A stretch of 64,000 bases of DNA from Sphingomonas daechungensis (GTDB lineage Bacteria > Pseudomonadota > Alphaproteobacteria > Sphingomonadales > Sphingomonadaceae), in NCBI RefSeq assembly GCF_014489495.1, contig NZ_CP060780.1, positions 620,001 to 684,000 on the forward strand, in the 5' to 3' direction. The position numbers were made by a program, and so were the translations under genes. Position 1 is the stretch's first letter, and every line of letters starts with the position of its first letter. Below the pieces are notes generated by a model. It had not been told where the DNA came from. It saw only the letters and a program-made list of their open reading frames with translations, and did not search any database. Below, piece after piece: positions 1-9,691 of the stretch.

Positions 1-1
1 A

Positions 2-1901
2 GGGGCAGAACCGCCGCCTTTACTCAAAACCTCGGATGCGGAGGCCATCGCCAGCCAAGTGTCCGGAGGCGCAGCGAAGCGGACGGTAGAGGCGCTCTCC
101 CTCAACCACCGCATGCGCGGATCTCAGGGCTATCGACGCGCTGCTGAACTGATCCGCAGTCGGCTCGAGAACTATGGTTTGGCCGAAGCGAGCATCATGG
201 CTTTGCCCGCCGACGGGAAAATCTTCTACGGGACCCAGCGCTCGCGACCCGCCTGGAACGCGACCTTTGCCGAGCTCTGGGAGCAGAAGCAGGACGGCGG
301 GCGCTGGATCGATGCGGAACGCATTGCATCGTGGAAGGACCAGCCCATCACGCTTGCGCAGGACAGCGTCAGCGGGACGGCCCACGCTCCGTTGGTCGAT
401 GTCGGCGTGGGGACGGCCGACAGCGATTATGCCGGCAAGGACGTCCGCGGGAAATTGGTGCTGACTTCCTCGCAACCGGAGGCGGTCGCGAAGCTGGCCG
501 TCACGAAATATGGCGCCGCAGGCATCGTCTCCTGGGCGCAGAACCAGAAATCCGCGTGGTGGGGCGAGGACGAGAGCCTGATCCGGTGGGGCCATCTCGA
601 CACGTGGAAGGACCCACATTCGCCTTCATGATCTCCCCTGCCCGAGCACACGCCTGGCAGGAACGTTTGCAGAAGGGCGAGGTCGTCCAGCTGCGGGCGG
701 CGGTGCAGGCGGGACGATCACCCGGAGAATATCTGATCCCGACAGCAGTGATCCCGGGCCGCGACCGCGCGAAGGAAATTCTCTACTCCTGCCACCTCGA
801 CCACCCTTCGCCCGGCGCGAACGACAATGCCAGCGGATGCGCCGGCATTCTCGAGGTTGCACGCACCCTCAATCGGCTTGTGAAGGAAGGCCGCCTGCCC
901 CAGCCGGAGCGGACCCTGCGCTTCATCTGGCCGTGCGAAGTCGAGTGCACGATCTCGCTCCTCAACGCGCGTCCGGAGTTCGCTGAGAGGACGCTGGCGG
1001 CCATTCATCTCGACATGATCGGCGGCCGGACCGAAACGACCAAAGGCGTCCTGCGCGTCGAAGGCTCGCCTCCCAGTTCGCCGAGCTTGGTCGACGATGT
1101 CGCGTTCGCGCTGACCCGCTGGGTCAATCGGCAGACCTTTGCGTTCGCCGATAGCGGCTCGGGCGATTGGCCGCTGATCGACCCGGAGGGCACCAGGGAC
1201 GCGCTGCAGGCGAAGGTCGGCGGCTTCTCCGAAGGCAGCGACCATCAGGTCTGGGCAGAAGGAAGCTGGCGGACCCCGATCATCTATGTGTCGGATTGGC
1301 CGGACCGCTACATCCACACCAACCGCGACGTCCCCGAGAACCTCGACGCGACGAAAATGAAGCGGGCGATCTTCATTGCTGCTGCGTCCGGCTGGTATCT
1401 CGCGAACGTCGGGCAGGACGAGGTCCCGGTTCTAGCGGCTGCCATGGAAAATGAAGCGCTGGAGCGGAAAGCCGCCGCCCGTCGTTCGCCCAATCCGAAT
1501 GCAGTGCAATTCGCACAGGCAGCGGAAACCGAAGAGGCGGCGTCGCTCGCCCGTTTCGGCCTGGTAGGGCCGCAGAGTACAGCCGACGCGCCCCCTGCGC
1601 ACATCGAAGGCGTCGTCTATCGCCGCAAGCCAAACCCCAAGGGCCGATGACCGGCTTCGGCTATTCCTGGCTCGACGATCAGCTTGAGAAGGCCAAGCTT
1701 CCCCGCCCGAAGCTGCTCGATCGAGAGGCCCCTCGCGACGGGCCGAGCTTCGCCTACGAGGCACTTAATCTCGTCGACGGTAACCGAAGCGTTCAGGACA
1801 TTGGCAACCAACTGACCGCTACCGTCGGGCCGGTGCCGATCGCCGAAGTTGCGGACTTCCTCGCGACCCTGCAGCGCGTCGGCCTGCTGGAGGCTCGCTG
1901 A
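2..1901 (+). CDS. M28 family metallopeptidase, 5' partial, two frame breaks
   Basis: The reading frame is open at the window edge, so the N-terminus is missing. A PA-like region is followed by a zinc aminopeptidase core: the HLDH segment near 796, GANDNASG near 817, an acidic WPCEVE near 931, HLDMIGG near 1006 and SDHQVW near 1240, matching the H/D/E/D/H metal-ligand order of M28. The frame drops by one base in the C run 613-615 and again near 1635-1643; restoring one base at each gives a single protein. The last ~85 residues (from about 1647) form a small winged-helix-like tail (VDGNRSVQDI, GPVPIAEVADFL) that I recall as the C-terminus of this subfamily; read alone it could be a separate 84-residue ORF. 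The stop overlaps the sseA start by 1 nt (TGATG). Confidence 0.8.
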
Positions 1902-2733
1902 TGGACGATCTGGTCTCGACCGAATGGCTGGCCCAGAACCTGGGCAAGGCGGACGTCGCTGTCGTCGATTCCACCTGGCATATGCCCGCGACGAAGCGCA
2001 GCGGGCGCGAAGAATATCTTGCGGCGCACATCCCGGGGGCGCGGTTCCTCGACATCGATGCGGTCGCCGATACACACAGCCCCTGCCGCACATGCTTCCA
2101 AGCGCCGCCGACTTCGGACGTGCGATGGAGGCGCTTGGCGTAGGCCGGGACGACCGGATCGTGGTCTACGACAATTCCGCCACCCGCAACGCGGCGCGCG
2201 GCTGGTTCATGCTCCGCCATTTTGGGGCAGCGAATGTCGCCATCCTCGATGGCGGGCTGCCGAAATGGCTGGCGGAGGGCCGGCCGACCGAAAGCGGCGA
2301 GCCCAGGCCGCGGAAGGCGCGCTTCAGTGCCGCCGAGCGGCGCGGAGAGGTGGTCGACAAGCGCGATGTCGGCAGAGGTTTGGGAGTTCCGCTGGTCGAT
2401 GCTCGTGGGCGGGGGCGCTTCGAGGGGAGCGAGCCGGACCCGCGTCCCGGCGTTGCTGCCGGCCATATCCCGGGCGCCCGAAATCTCCCATTCGCAGAGC
2501 TCTACAATCCCGACGGCACCTTCAAGTCGCGCGAGGAATTGCGCGAGCTGTTCGACAAGGCCGGTGTGAATCCGGACCGCCCGTTCGTGGCGAACTGCGG
2601 GTCCGGTGTAACCGCGAATTCACTGATCTTCGCGGCAAGGCTGCTCGGTAATCGCGATACTCGGCTCTACGACGGAAGCTGGAGCGAATGGGGCGCTGAT
2701 CCCAATACGCCGAAGGAAACTGGTCCGGCCTAG
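1901..2733 (+). CDS. sseA: 3-mercaptopyruvate sulfurtransferase (one frame break)
   Basis: Transfers sulfur from 3-mercaptopyruvate to thiol acceptors. Two rhodanese domains are visible: an inactive N-terminal one (EYLAAHIPGARFLDID, YDNSATRNAARGW) and a C-terminal one with the active Cys at 2596-2598 in CGSGVTA, the loop typical of SseA-type enzymes rather than thiosulfate rhodanese. The frame is lost by one base in the C run 2080-2083; restoring it joins ADTHSP to LPHML. Corrected length is about 278 residues, normal for the family. It is coupled to the preceding peptidase by a 1-nt overlap and is convergent with the next gene. Confidence 0.9.
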
Positions 2734-3077
2734 CGGCGGATCAGGTCATCCAGACTAGCGAGGCCGTCGCGGATCGCTTCGGCGACCAGGTCGACCGCTG
2801 CGGGATGTGGTTCACGGCCGGTGCCGCGTACGCTGACGACCGCTTCCAGGCCAGCCGAGGCTTCGCCGATGACCCGTTCGGAGCGAATGTCGAAGCAGCG
2901 CCTGGCGGCTTCGCTGGCGAATTCGATCGCGTCGAATTCCTCGGCGTCGCAGGAGGGACCACCTCCGCCAGGCTCGAGGATGCGAAGCGCGCGCTGCAGG
3001 CCCGCGATGCGCGCGGCCAACTCGCCGCCGGCAACGGGGGCTTCGGAAGCGGCCTCGATCGAAAGGATCTGCAACAT
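2730..3077 (-). CDS. hypothetical protein, 115 aa
   Basis: An acidic, Ala/Glu-rich soluble protein with no motif I recognise. The ORF has an ATG start and overlaps the end of sseA by 4 bp in a convergent arrangement. The N-terminal half looks helical (GELAARIAGLQRALRILE) and is followed by a Gly-rich turn and a second helical region. I judge it real because it fills the space cleanly between sseA and the inverted repeat, and because its codon use resembles its neighbours. Function unknown. Confidence 0.5.
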   Translation of the reverse strand: MLQILSIEAASEAPVAGGELAARIAGLQRALRILEPGGGGPSCDAEEFDAIEFASEAARRCFDIRSERVIGEASAGLEAVVSVRGTGREPHPAAVDLVAEAIRDGLASLDDLIRR

Positions 3078-3126
3078 GCCCGCACTTGTCGCGCGCGGAT
3101 GGTCAAGAAAGTGTGAACGCGTGCGC

Positions 3127-3193
3127 GCTCCTGCGAAGGCAGGAGCCTAGTTTATGGGATGAAGGACTACTGGGCTCCTGCCTTCGCAGGAGC
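3127..3193. repeat. 20-bp perfect inverted repeat, REP-like hairpin
   Basis: Arms GCTCCTGCGAAGGCAGGAGC (3127-3146) and its exact reverse complement (3174-3193) flank a 27-nt spacer. Each arm is itself an imperfect palindrome (CTCCTGC/GCAGGAG). It lies at the 3' end of the winged-helix gene and would also act as a transcript-stabilising or terminating hairpin. Confidence 0.8.
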
Positions 3194-3750
3194 ACGAGAG
3201 CTAAGCCCCTGGTTGGCGTCGATGTCGCGGAGGATCCAGCCACGTTGGGGGATCGTCTCGATGAACTCCGCCCGCCCGAAGCGCTGCGCAGTTTCTTGCG
3301 GAGCTTCGAGATGAAAACGTCGATGATCTTCGGCTGCGGCTGGTCGTCGGCGCGGCGGTAGAGGTGCTTCAGAAGCATCGCCCGAGTCACGACATTGTTG
3401 CGTGCAAACGCCAGCAGCTCCAGCACGCGATATTCCATCTCGGTGATGCCGATGGGATGGCCGTCGATGCGGATCAGGCGCTGGACCTGGTCGACCGACA
3501 GGCGGCCGCCGCACAGGCTTTCCGGCATTTCCCCGCCGGTGGCCTTCAGCGATTGCAGCAGCTTCGACGCCGCCTCGTCGCTGTCTTCCGGCGAAACGCG
3601 TGTCGGCGCGCCGATCAGCGCCTGCTGGATCTCGCCCATGATCTGCTGGGCTTCCTCGACGAGGCGCGTGCCCTCCTCGAAACGGCGGCGCGACCGTTCG
3701 AGCATGGATTCGATTTCCACGAGGCGTGCGGAAAGTGTCTCTTCAGCCAT
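3167..3750 (-). CDS. winged-helix DNA-binding protein with coiled-coil N-terminus (one frame break)
   Basis: Residues ~1-60 are a charged helical/coiled-coil segment (ERSRRRFEEGTRLVEEAQ). Residues ~90-190 form an OmpR/PhoB-type winged helix: ITEMEYRVLELLA, VVTRAMLLKHLYRR, KIIDVFISKLRKKL, then after correction FIETIPQRGWILRD. There is no receiver domain, so it is not a full response regulator. One base is missing in the C run 3271-3273 (plus strand); restoring it turns the stray Ser/Arg-rich tail into the normal wing. The last ~9 codons are encoded by one arm of the REP-like inverted repeat, suggesting the original stop was lost when the repeat inserted. Confidence 0.8.
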
Positions 3751-3776
3751 GTCCTGCCTCGTTCCCCCAGATTGAA

Positions 3777-4193
3777 TTACTGCGGGACCTGAGCGGATGC
3801 GACTTGCCCGTCAGATTCCGGCGCGTTCAAAATTGCCATGGTCGTCGGTCCCTTGTCCACGACGCGCGTGTCGGGATCGCTGGCGGTCGAGCGGGCGCCG
3901 ACCAGCGCACGGTCGCGACCGGCCTTTTCAAGCAGATTCAATTCGCTCTGGCTGCGCGGAGCCGGGCCGCCGAACAAGGCGTCGACCGCCTGCTGCTGCG
4001 CATCCTGCGGGGTCAGCGCGACCGTGCCGGCGACCGGCGGGGTCAGCGTATAGTCGGGCGGGATCACCAGCGGCGCATTGCGCGCAACCTGAAATTCGTC
4101 CGGAGTCTGAGGCTTGCCGCCAATCACGCCGCAACCTCCAAGCACGAAGGCGGGGACGGCCAGAAGCGGGAGCAACTTACGCATGTTCGGCAT
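3777..4193 (-). CDS. DUF3035 lipoprotein, BamF-like
   Basis: A short lipoprotein with signal peptide and lipobox (FVLGGC, Cys at residue ~21), then the DUF3035 signature (TPDEFQVARNAPLVIPPDY). In alphaproteobacteria this family has been reported as BamF, an accessory lipoprotein of the outer-membrane beta-barrel assembly machine. The start may be ATG 4193 or ATG 4184; both leave the signal intact. It overlaps the 3' end of lspA by 17 nt, giving an ileS-lspA-bamF run whose last product needs LspA for its own maturation. Confidence 0.85.
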   Translation of the reverse strand: MPNMRKLLPLLAVPAFVLGGCGVIGGKPQTPDEFQVARNAPLVIPPDYTLTPPVAGTVALTPQDAQQQAVDALFGGPAPRSQSELNLLEKAGRDRALVGARSTASDPDTRVVDKGPTTMAILNAPESDGQVASAQVPQ

Positions 4194-4674
4194 TCTCCTT
4201 GGGAGCCTCTTTTACCAGGAAGGCCCGCAGTAACAGGATGGCGACGCCAATGCTAATCGCTGCATCGGCGACATTGAAGATGAAAAAGGGACGAAAGTCG
4301 CCGAAGTGCAAGTCGGCGAAGTCGACGACATAGCCGTGGCGGACGCGATCGAGGATGTTGCCGAGCGCTCCGCCCAGCACCATGCCGAGCGCGATCTGGT
4401 CCCAGCGCTTCTCCTCGCGCGTAATCCAGACCGCGACCCCGACCGCGATGGCAGCGGTCACGGCGACGAGACCCCAGCGCATGGCGTCGCTCGATGCCTG
4501 GAACAGGCCGAGCGATATCCCGTGGTTCTCCGTGTAGGTCAGGTTGAAGATCGGCAGGATCCGGATCTGCATGACATTGCGCAGGTCCAGCGGCCCGAGA
4601 ACGATCCCCTTGGTGACCTGCTCAAGGATGAAGACGATCGCGGCGACGGTGAAGCCGAGAGCACCCTTACGCAT
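4177..4674 (-). CDS. lspA: lipoprotein signal peptidase II
   Basis: Cleaves the signal peptide of prolipoproteins in the inner membrane. It has 165 residues with four hydrophobic segments. The catalytic aspartates lie in GNILDRVRHG (D109) and NVADAAI (D137), and the conserved TENHG loop is at ~48-52. The N-terminal motif usually written D-Q-x-x-K is E-Q-V-T-K here. The ATG overlaps the ileS stop by 8 nt, so translation is probably coupled. Confidence 0.97.
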   Translation of the reverse strand: MRKGALGFTVAAIVFILEQVTKGIVLGPLDLRNVMQIRILPIFNLTYTENHGISLGLFQASSDAMRWGLVAVTAAIAVGVAVWITREEKRWDQIALGMVLGGALGNILDRVRHGYVVDFADLHFGDFRPFFIFNVADAAISIGVAILLLRAFLVKEAPKENAEHA

Positions 4675-7555
4675 TCAAAACGTCCTCGCAGCGGGCGCAA
4701 AGTTCGCCGTCCTCGGTGACTTCCGGCAGATAGCGCCAGCAGCGGCCGCACTTGTTGTTGTCGGTCTCGTCCACGCGGATGGAATCGCCTGCCTTCACTG
4801 ACGAGACGATGAACAGTTCGGCGAGCTCTTCCAGCGAGGCTGGAAGTTCGGGCAAGGTCACAACCGCCTGCAGGCTGGACCCGATGACCTTTTCGCGGCG
4901 GAGCGGTTCGATCGCCTCGGTGACCTGCGTCCGGAGTTCGCGCAGCGCGGACCAACGGCCGTCGTCGGCGGGCACGTCCGGAATCTCCGGCCATTCCTGC
5001 AAATGCACGGACTCCGCATCCGGGTAGCGCGTGCCCCAGACCTCCTCGGTCGTGAACACCAGCACTGGAGCGAGCCAGCGGACAAGGCCCTGGAACAGCT
5101 CGTCGAGAACGGTGCGGTAGGCGCGGCGCTTTTCGGTCTGGAAACCGGTCTCCGCGTTCACTTCGCAGTAGAGGACGTCCTTGCGGATATCGAAATAGAA
5201 GGCCGACAGATCGTTATTGGCGAAGTCCGACAGCAGCCGCGTGTAGCTGTTGAAGTCGAAGTCGTTGACCGCCTGCCGCAGCTTCTTGTCCAGCTCCGCC
5301 GTCAGATGAAGCATGTACAGCTCCAGCTCCGGCATCGCCTCGATGCCGACCTTCTCCTCCTCGCGGAAATCGGCGAGCGCGCCGAGCAGATAGCGGAAGG
5401 TGTTGCGGAGCTTGCGATACTGATCGGCGACGCCGGCGAGGATTTCCTTGCCGATGCGATGATCCTCGGTGAAGTCGACCGACAGTGCCCACAGCCGAAG
5501 GATGTCGGCGCCATGCTCCTTCATCAGGTCGAGCGGGTTGACGGTGTTGCCGAGGCTCTTCGACATCTTGAGGCCCTTGGCATCCATCGTGAAGCCATGG
5601 GTCAAAACGGCGTTGAACGGCGCCCGGCCGCGCGTTCCGCAGCTTTCGAGTAGCGAGGACTGGAACCAGCCGCGATGCTGGTCGGAGCCTTCGAGGTAAA
5701 GGTCGGCGGGCCAGCGCTGCTCGGGCCAGCGTCCGCTTTCCAGCACGAAGGCGTGGGTCGATCCGCTGTCGAACCAGACGTCGAGAATGTCGGTGACCAT
5801 CTCGTAATCGTCGGGGTTGCGATTGCCGAGAAAGGCGGCGGCGTTCTCCGCGTCCCACGCGTCGACGCCCTGTTCGCGGATGGCGGCGACGATGCGGTGG
5901 TTGACCTCGTGATCGACGAGGAGCTGACCGGTCTTGCGATCGACGAAGAGCGCGATCGGGACGCCCCAGGCGCGCTGACGGCTGAGCACCCAGTCGGGGC
6001 GCTGCTCGACCATCGAGCCGATGCGGTTGCCGCCCTTCTCCGGAACGAACCGAGTGTTGGCGATGGCGTTCAGCGCGAGCTGGCGAAGCGTCGCGCCGGT
6101 ATCCTCGTCGATCGGGTCGGCGCCGCCTTCATTGTCCCAGCGCTGCTCGGCCCGTGTCTCGGGCGAGAATTGCGAGAGCGGTCGGTCGATGGCAACGAAC
6201 CATTGCGGCGTGCAGCGGTAGATGACCTTGGCCTTCGACCGCCAGCTATGCGGATAGCTGTGCAGGAAGTCCGCGCTCGCCGCGAGCAAGGCGCCGGCCT
6301 CGCGCAGGTCGGAGCAGATCGGGCCGTCCGGCGCGTTGAACTTGTTGTTGATGACGCTGCCCTGCCCGCCGAGCCACAGCCAGTCGGGCCGATAGAAGCC
6401 CGCCGCATCGACCGCGAAGACCGGGTCGATGCCGTTCGCCTTGCACAGCTCGAAATCGTCCTCGCCATGATCCGGCGCCATGTGAACGAGGCCCGTGCCC
6501 TGATCGGTAGTCACGAAGTCGCCCGGCAGGAACGGACGCGGCTTGGCGAAGAAGCCGCCCAGGTGGTGCATCGGGTGCTTGGCCGATGCGCCCGCTAGTT
6601 CCGAACCTTTCAGGTTGCCCGCAAGATCGTACGTATCCGAGTCCGGATACCAGCCCGCATCATGCAGGCGCTTATCGACGGACTTGTGAAGGTCTCCGGC
6701 GACCAAGATCGTGCCGCCCGGATATCTCCAAAGTTCGTACTCGACGTCCGGATTGAATGCGATGCCCTGATTGACGGGAATCGTCCAAGGCGTGGTCGTC
6801 CAGATGACCGCGAATACGGGACCTTGGCCTAACGCAGTTTGCAGCGCGGGCGAGTTTGGCGCCTCAACAATCTCGAACGCCACGTCGATCTGGGTCGAGG
6901 TGATGTCCTCATATTCGATCTCGGCTTCGGCCAGTGCGGTCTTCTCGACCGGAGACCACATCACGGGCTTGGCGCCGCGATAGATCTGGCCGCTTTCGGC
7001 GAACTTCATCAGCTCGGAGACGATCGTCGCTTCCGCCTGGAAATCCATCGTCAGGTACGGATTGTCCCAGTCGCCGCCGATGCCGAGCCGTTTCAGCTGC
7101 CCGCGCTGCGTGTCGACCCAATGCTGGGCATAGGCGCGGCACTCGGCGCGGAATTCCTTGACCGGCACCTCGTCCTTGTTGAGCTTCTTCTTGCGGTACT
7201 GCTCCTCGACCTTCCACTCGATCGGAAGGCCGTGGCAGTCCCAACCGGGCACGTAGGGCGCGTCTTTGCCCAGCAAAGTCTGGGTGCGCACGACCATGTC
7301 CTTGAGTATGTGGTTCAGCGCATGGCCGATGTGCATGTCGCCATTGGCGTAGGGCGGGCCGTCGTGAAGGATGAACTTCTCGCGGTCGGCGCGATTGACA
7401 CGCACCTGCTGGTAGATGTCGCCTTCCAGCCAGCGGGCGAGAATCGCCGGCTCCTTCTGCGGCAGGCCGGCCTTCATCGGAAAGTCGGTCTTGGGCAGGA
7501 AGACGGTCGGGCGATAATCCCGCTTCAATTCGGTCGTGTCAGGGCTGTCGGCCAT
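4667..7555 (-). CDS. ileS: isoleucyl-tRNA synthetase
   Basis: Charges tRNA-Ile. About 962 residues, uninterrupted. HIGH motif at residues 75-78 (DMHIGHALNH), KMSKSLGN in the catalytic domain, an editing domain between them, and a C-terminal zinc finger (CGRCWRYL...CARC). An in-frame start 12 codons upstream (7591) exists, but ATG 7555 gives the usual N-terminus (MADSPDTTEL). It heads ileS-lspA-bamF. No frame error is seen over 2.9 kb, in contrast to its neighbours. Confidence 0.98.
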   Translation of the reverse strand: MADSPDTTELKRDYRPTVFLPKTDFPMKAGLPQKEPAILARWLEGDIYQQVRVNRADREKFILHDGPPYANGDMHIGHALNHILKDMVVRTQTLLGKDAPYVPGWDCHGLPIEWKVEEQYRKKKLNKDEVPVKEFRAECRAYAQHWVDTQRGQLKRLGIGGDWDNPYLTMDFQAEATIVSELMKFAESGQIYRGAKPVMWSPVEKTALAEAEIEYEDITSTQIDVAFEIVEAPNSPALQTALGQGPVFAVIWTTTPWTIPVNQGIAFNPDVEYELWRYPGGTILVAGDLHKSVDKRLHDAGWYPDSDTYDLAGNLKGSELAGASAKHPMHHLGGFFAKPRPFLPGDFVTTDQGTGLVHMAPDHGEDDFELCKANGIDPVFAVDAAGFYRPDWLWLGGQGSVINNKFNAPDGPICSDLREAGALLAASADFLHSYPHSWRSKAKVIYRCTPQWFVAIDRPLSQFSPETRAEQRWDNEGGADPIDEDTGATLRQLALNAIANTRFVPEKGGNRIGSMVEQRPDWVLSRQRAWGVPIALFVDRKTGQLLVDHEVNHRIVAAIREQGVDAWDAENAAAFLGNRNPDDYEMVTDILDVWFDSGSTHAFVLESGRWPEQRWPADLYLEGSDQHRGWFQSSLLESCGTRGRAPFNAVLTHGFTMDAKGLKMSKSLGNTVNPLDLMKEHGADILRLWALSVDFTEDHRIGKEILAGVADQYRKLRNTFRYLLGALADFREEEKVGIEAMPELELYMLHLTAELDKKLRQAVNDFDFNSYTRLLSDFANNDLSAFYFDIRKDVLYCEVNAETGFQTEKRRAYRTVLDELFQGLVRWLAPVLVFTTEEVWGTRYPDAESVHLQEWPEIPDVPADDGRWSALRELRTQVTEAIEPLRREKVIGSSLQAVVTLPELPASLEELAELFIVSSVKAGDSIRVDETDNNKCGRCWRYLPEVTEDGELCARCEDVLNA

Positions 7556-7599
7556 TGCGCGCGGCTCTAGCGGCTGAGGTGGGAGATGCAAACCTGCCC

Positions 7600-7665
7600 G
7601 TCATTGCGAGGAGCCGAAGGCGACGCGGCAATCCAGCTGGATTGCTTCGCTTCGCTCGCAATGAC
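7600..7665. repeat. dispersed palindromic repeat (GTCATTGCGAG family)
   Basis: An imperfect 66-bp palindrome centred on ATCCAGCTGGAT (7631-7642), with outer arms CGTCATTGCGAG and CTCGCAATGACG. Repeats with this core are known to be scattered through many alphaproteobacterial genomes. Here it sits between the ileS start and the phosphodiesterase gene end. Confidence 0.75.
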
Positions 7666-7676
7666 GAGAAGGTGTC

Positions 7677-8723
7677 TTATTTCGTGGCTTCTCTCCGTCG
7701 CTTCAATCCTGCCTCGGCGGCATCCTGCTCCGCTTGCGTGCGGATGTCGTGATTGGGGCGGAGCGCCGGACCGACCGTCCAGATGTCGTCCACCCAGACG
7801 TAGCCCTTGAACGTCGATGGGATCTTGCCGAGTTGTTCTGGCAAGGTCAGGCCCATCCCGCGCTTGTCGCCGTAGGGCCGACGATGAGAATGCGGGCGCC
7901 CACCTTGTCCATCCGCTGGATGGTGCGGTTGGGCCAGCCCCAGAAGGCCCATTGGCGGTTGAGCGGGACGATCAGGATGCCGTTGCGGCAGCTTTGCGGG
8001 ACGATCGAGGTCCAACCAAGCTTCAGATAGTCCATCGTGCACGCCTTGGCGCCCTCCTTGCTCCAGGCGAAGGCGTCCGGATAAATCTGCCGGATCCGGT
8101 CGACCGGGCCGGGCGCTCCGTAGAATATGTCCTTGCGGGCGACGACGTCGCGGCGCGCGGCTTTGAGGGCCACACCGAGCTGGTCGGCTTCCCCGCGTCC
8201 GTGCCCTTGAAGTTGAAGATGATCGGCGAGGACGGAAGCGCGTTTAGCGCCTCCTGAAGCGTCGGGATGGTGCCGACCTGGCGGCCGCGGAACGGGAAGG
8301 TCTTCCCGCTGTCCGCCGTGTAGCCGTAGCCGGGATCCAGCAGCTTGACCTCGGCAATGGTCTTGTCACGGATGTTGCCCTTGCCATTGGTGCGGCAATC
8401 GACCGTCCAGTCGTGGAAGACCGCGATCTGTCCATCTTTGGTCGGGCGATATCGATCTCGACCACGTCAGCACCCATCTGCCGCGCCGCCTGCATCGAGC
8501 GGACGGTGTTCTCAAGGTAATCGTGCACTGGCTGCTCGATCCGCGTCGCGGTGCAATCGTCGCGCTTCAGATCCGTGTGGTCGAACAGCTGCGAAACCCC
8601 GCGATGGGCGATCAGGCGGACACCGCCAGGCGAGGTTCCGGCCAGCCAGCTGGCATTGATGAACGTAAAGACGAGCAGGATGATCGCGCCCGCAAAGGCG
8701 ACGAGCCGGATCCAGCCCTTCAT
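7677..8723 (-). CDS. glycerophosphodiester phosphodiesterase family protein (three frame breaks)
   Basis: Hydrolyses glycerophosphodiesters to glycerol-3-phosphate and an alcohol. An N-terminal membrane anchor/signal (residues ~5-25) precedes the GDPD TIM-barrel motifs: LIAHRGVSQ (His-Arg), NTVRSM, VVEIDIA (Glu-Asp) and, after correction, VFHDWT. Single bases are missing in runs at 8444-8446, 8191-8194 and 7875-7877; restoring all three gives one protein of about 349 residues ending GLKRRREATK. The ATG overlaps the ribF stop (ATGA, 8720-8723). Secreted or periplasmic location inferred. Confidence 0.85.
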
Positions 8724-9653
8724 TCAGGCAGTGCTAAAAGCCGCCTTGCCTCGTCCGCATCCTGTTTCATGCGCTCGGCCAGCTCCCCCATGCTGTCGAA
8801 CTTCATCTCCGGTCGGATGTAATGATGCAAGCCCACTTCGATGGTGCGGCCGTAGAGGTCGCCGCTGAAGTCGAAGAGGTTGGCTTCGAGCAGCTCGACC
8901 GGGGGTCGAACATCGGGCGGACGCCGAGGCTGGCGACGCCGGGATATTCGCTGCCGTCGTCGAGCCGGACGCGGACGGAGTAGATGCCGTAAGCGGGGCG
9001 CTGATAGTCGGAGAGGCGGATGTTCGCGGTCGGGCAGTTGAGCTCGGCCCTCCCCGCCCGTCGCCGCGCTCGACAACGCCTTCGATGGCATAGGCACGCG
9101 TCAGCAGGCGGGTGGCCATGCCCATATCGGCGGCGATCAGCGCCTCGCGGATACGGCCGGACGAGACGCGCTCGCCTTCGATGAGGACCTGGGAGACGGC
9201 TTCGGCGGTTACGCCGTGGCGCTCGCCGATGTCCCTCAGGAGGGCGACGTCGCCGGAGCGGCCCTTGCCGAAGCTAAAGTCGTCACCGGTCACGACACCC
9301 ACGGCTCCGATGCGCTTCACCAGCACGTCCGCGACGAATTGCTCCGCGTCCATCGCGGCAAGTTCGGCACCGAAGCGAAAGACCAGCATGGCGTCCGCGC
9401 CGGCATGGGCGAAGAGGCTCTCCCGCTGGTCGAGCGTGGTAAGGCGGAACGGCGGAACGTCCGGCCTGAAGTGGCGCACCGGGTGCGGGTCGAAGGTGGC
9501 GACGATCACCGACCGCCGAAGGTGAAAGCCGAGCGCGATCGCCCTGCTCACCACCGCCTGGTGGCCGAGGTGGAAGCCGTCGAAATTGCCGAGCGCGAGG
9601 ACGGCGCCGCGAAACTCTTCGGGAATGGGCTGGTCGTGGTACAGGCGCTGCAT
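8720..9653 (-). CDS. ribF: bifunctional riboflavin kinase / FAD synthetase (two frame breaks)
   Basis: Makes FMN and then FAD from riboflavin. The N-terminal nucleotidyltransferase has GNFDGFHLGHQAVV and TFDPHPVRHF; the C-terminal flavokinase has ANLFDFSGDLYGR. Bases are missing in runs 9048-9050 and 8898-8902; with both restored the flavokinase reads VERGDGRGGAELNCPTANIR and then RPMFDPPVELLEANL. Start ATG 9653 follows from the MQRLYHDQ N-terminus; the frame is open further upstream without support. ribF next to ileS-lspA is a common alphaproteobacterial order. The gene is normally essential, so the breaks argue for sequence error. Confidence 0.92.
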
Positions 9654-9691
9654 CGCGCGCGGCTCTATCGGCGCAGCGCCGCCATCGCAAA

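Noticed and set aside
2080..2083. Programmed ribosomal frameshifting as explanation for the broken genes
   Set aside because: No shared slippery heptamer or downstream pseudoknot; breaks occur in unrelated genes, always as a lost base in a G/C run. Sequencing error is simpler.
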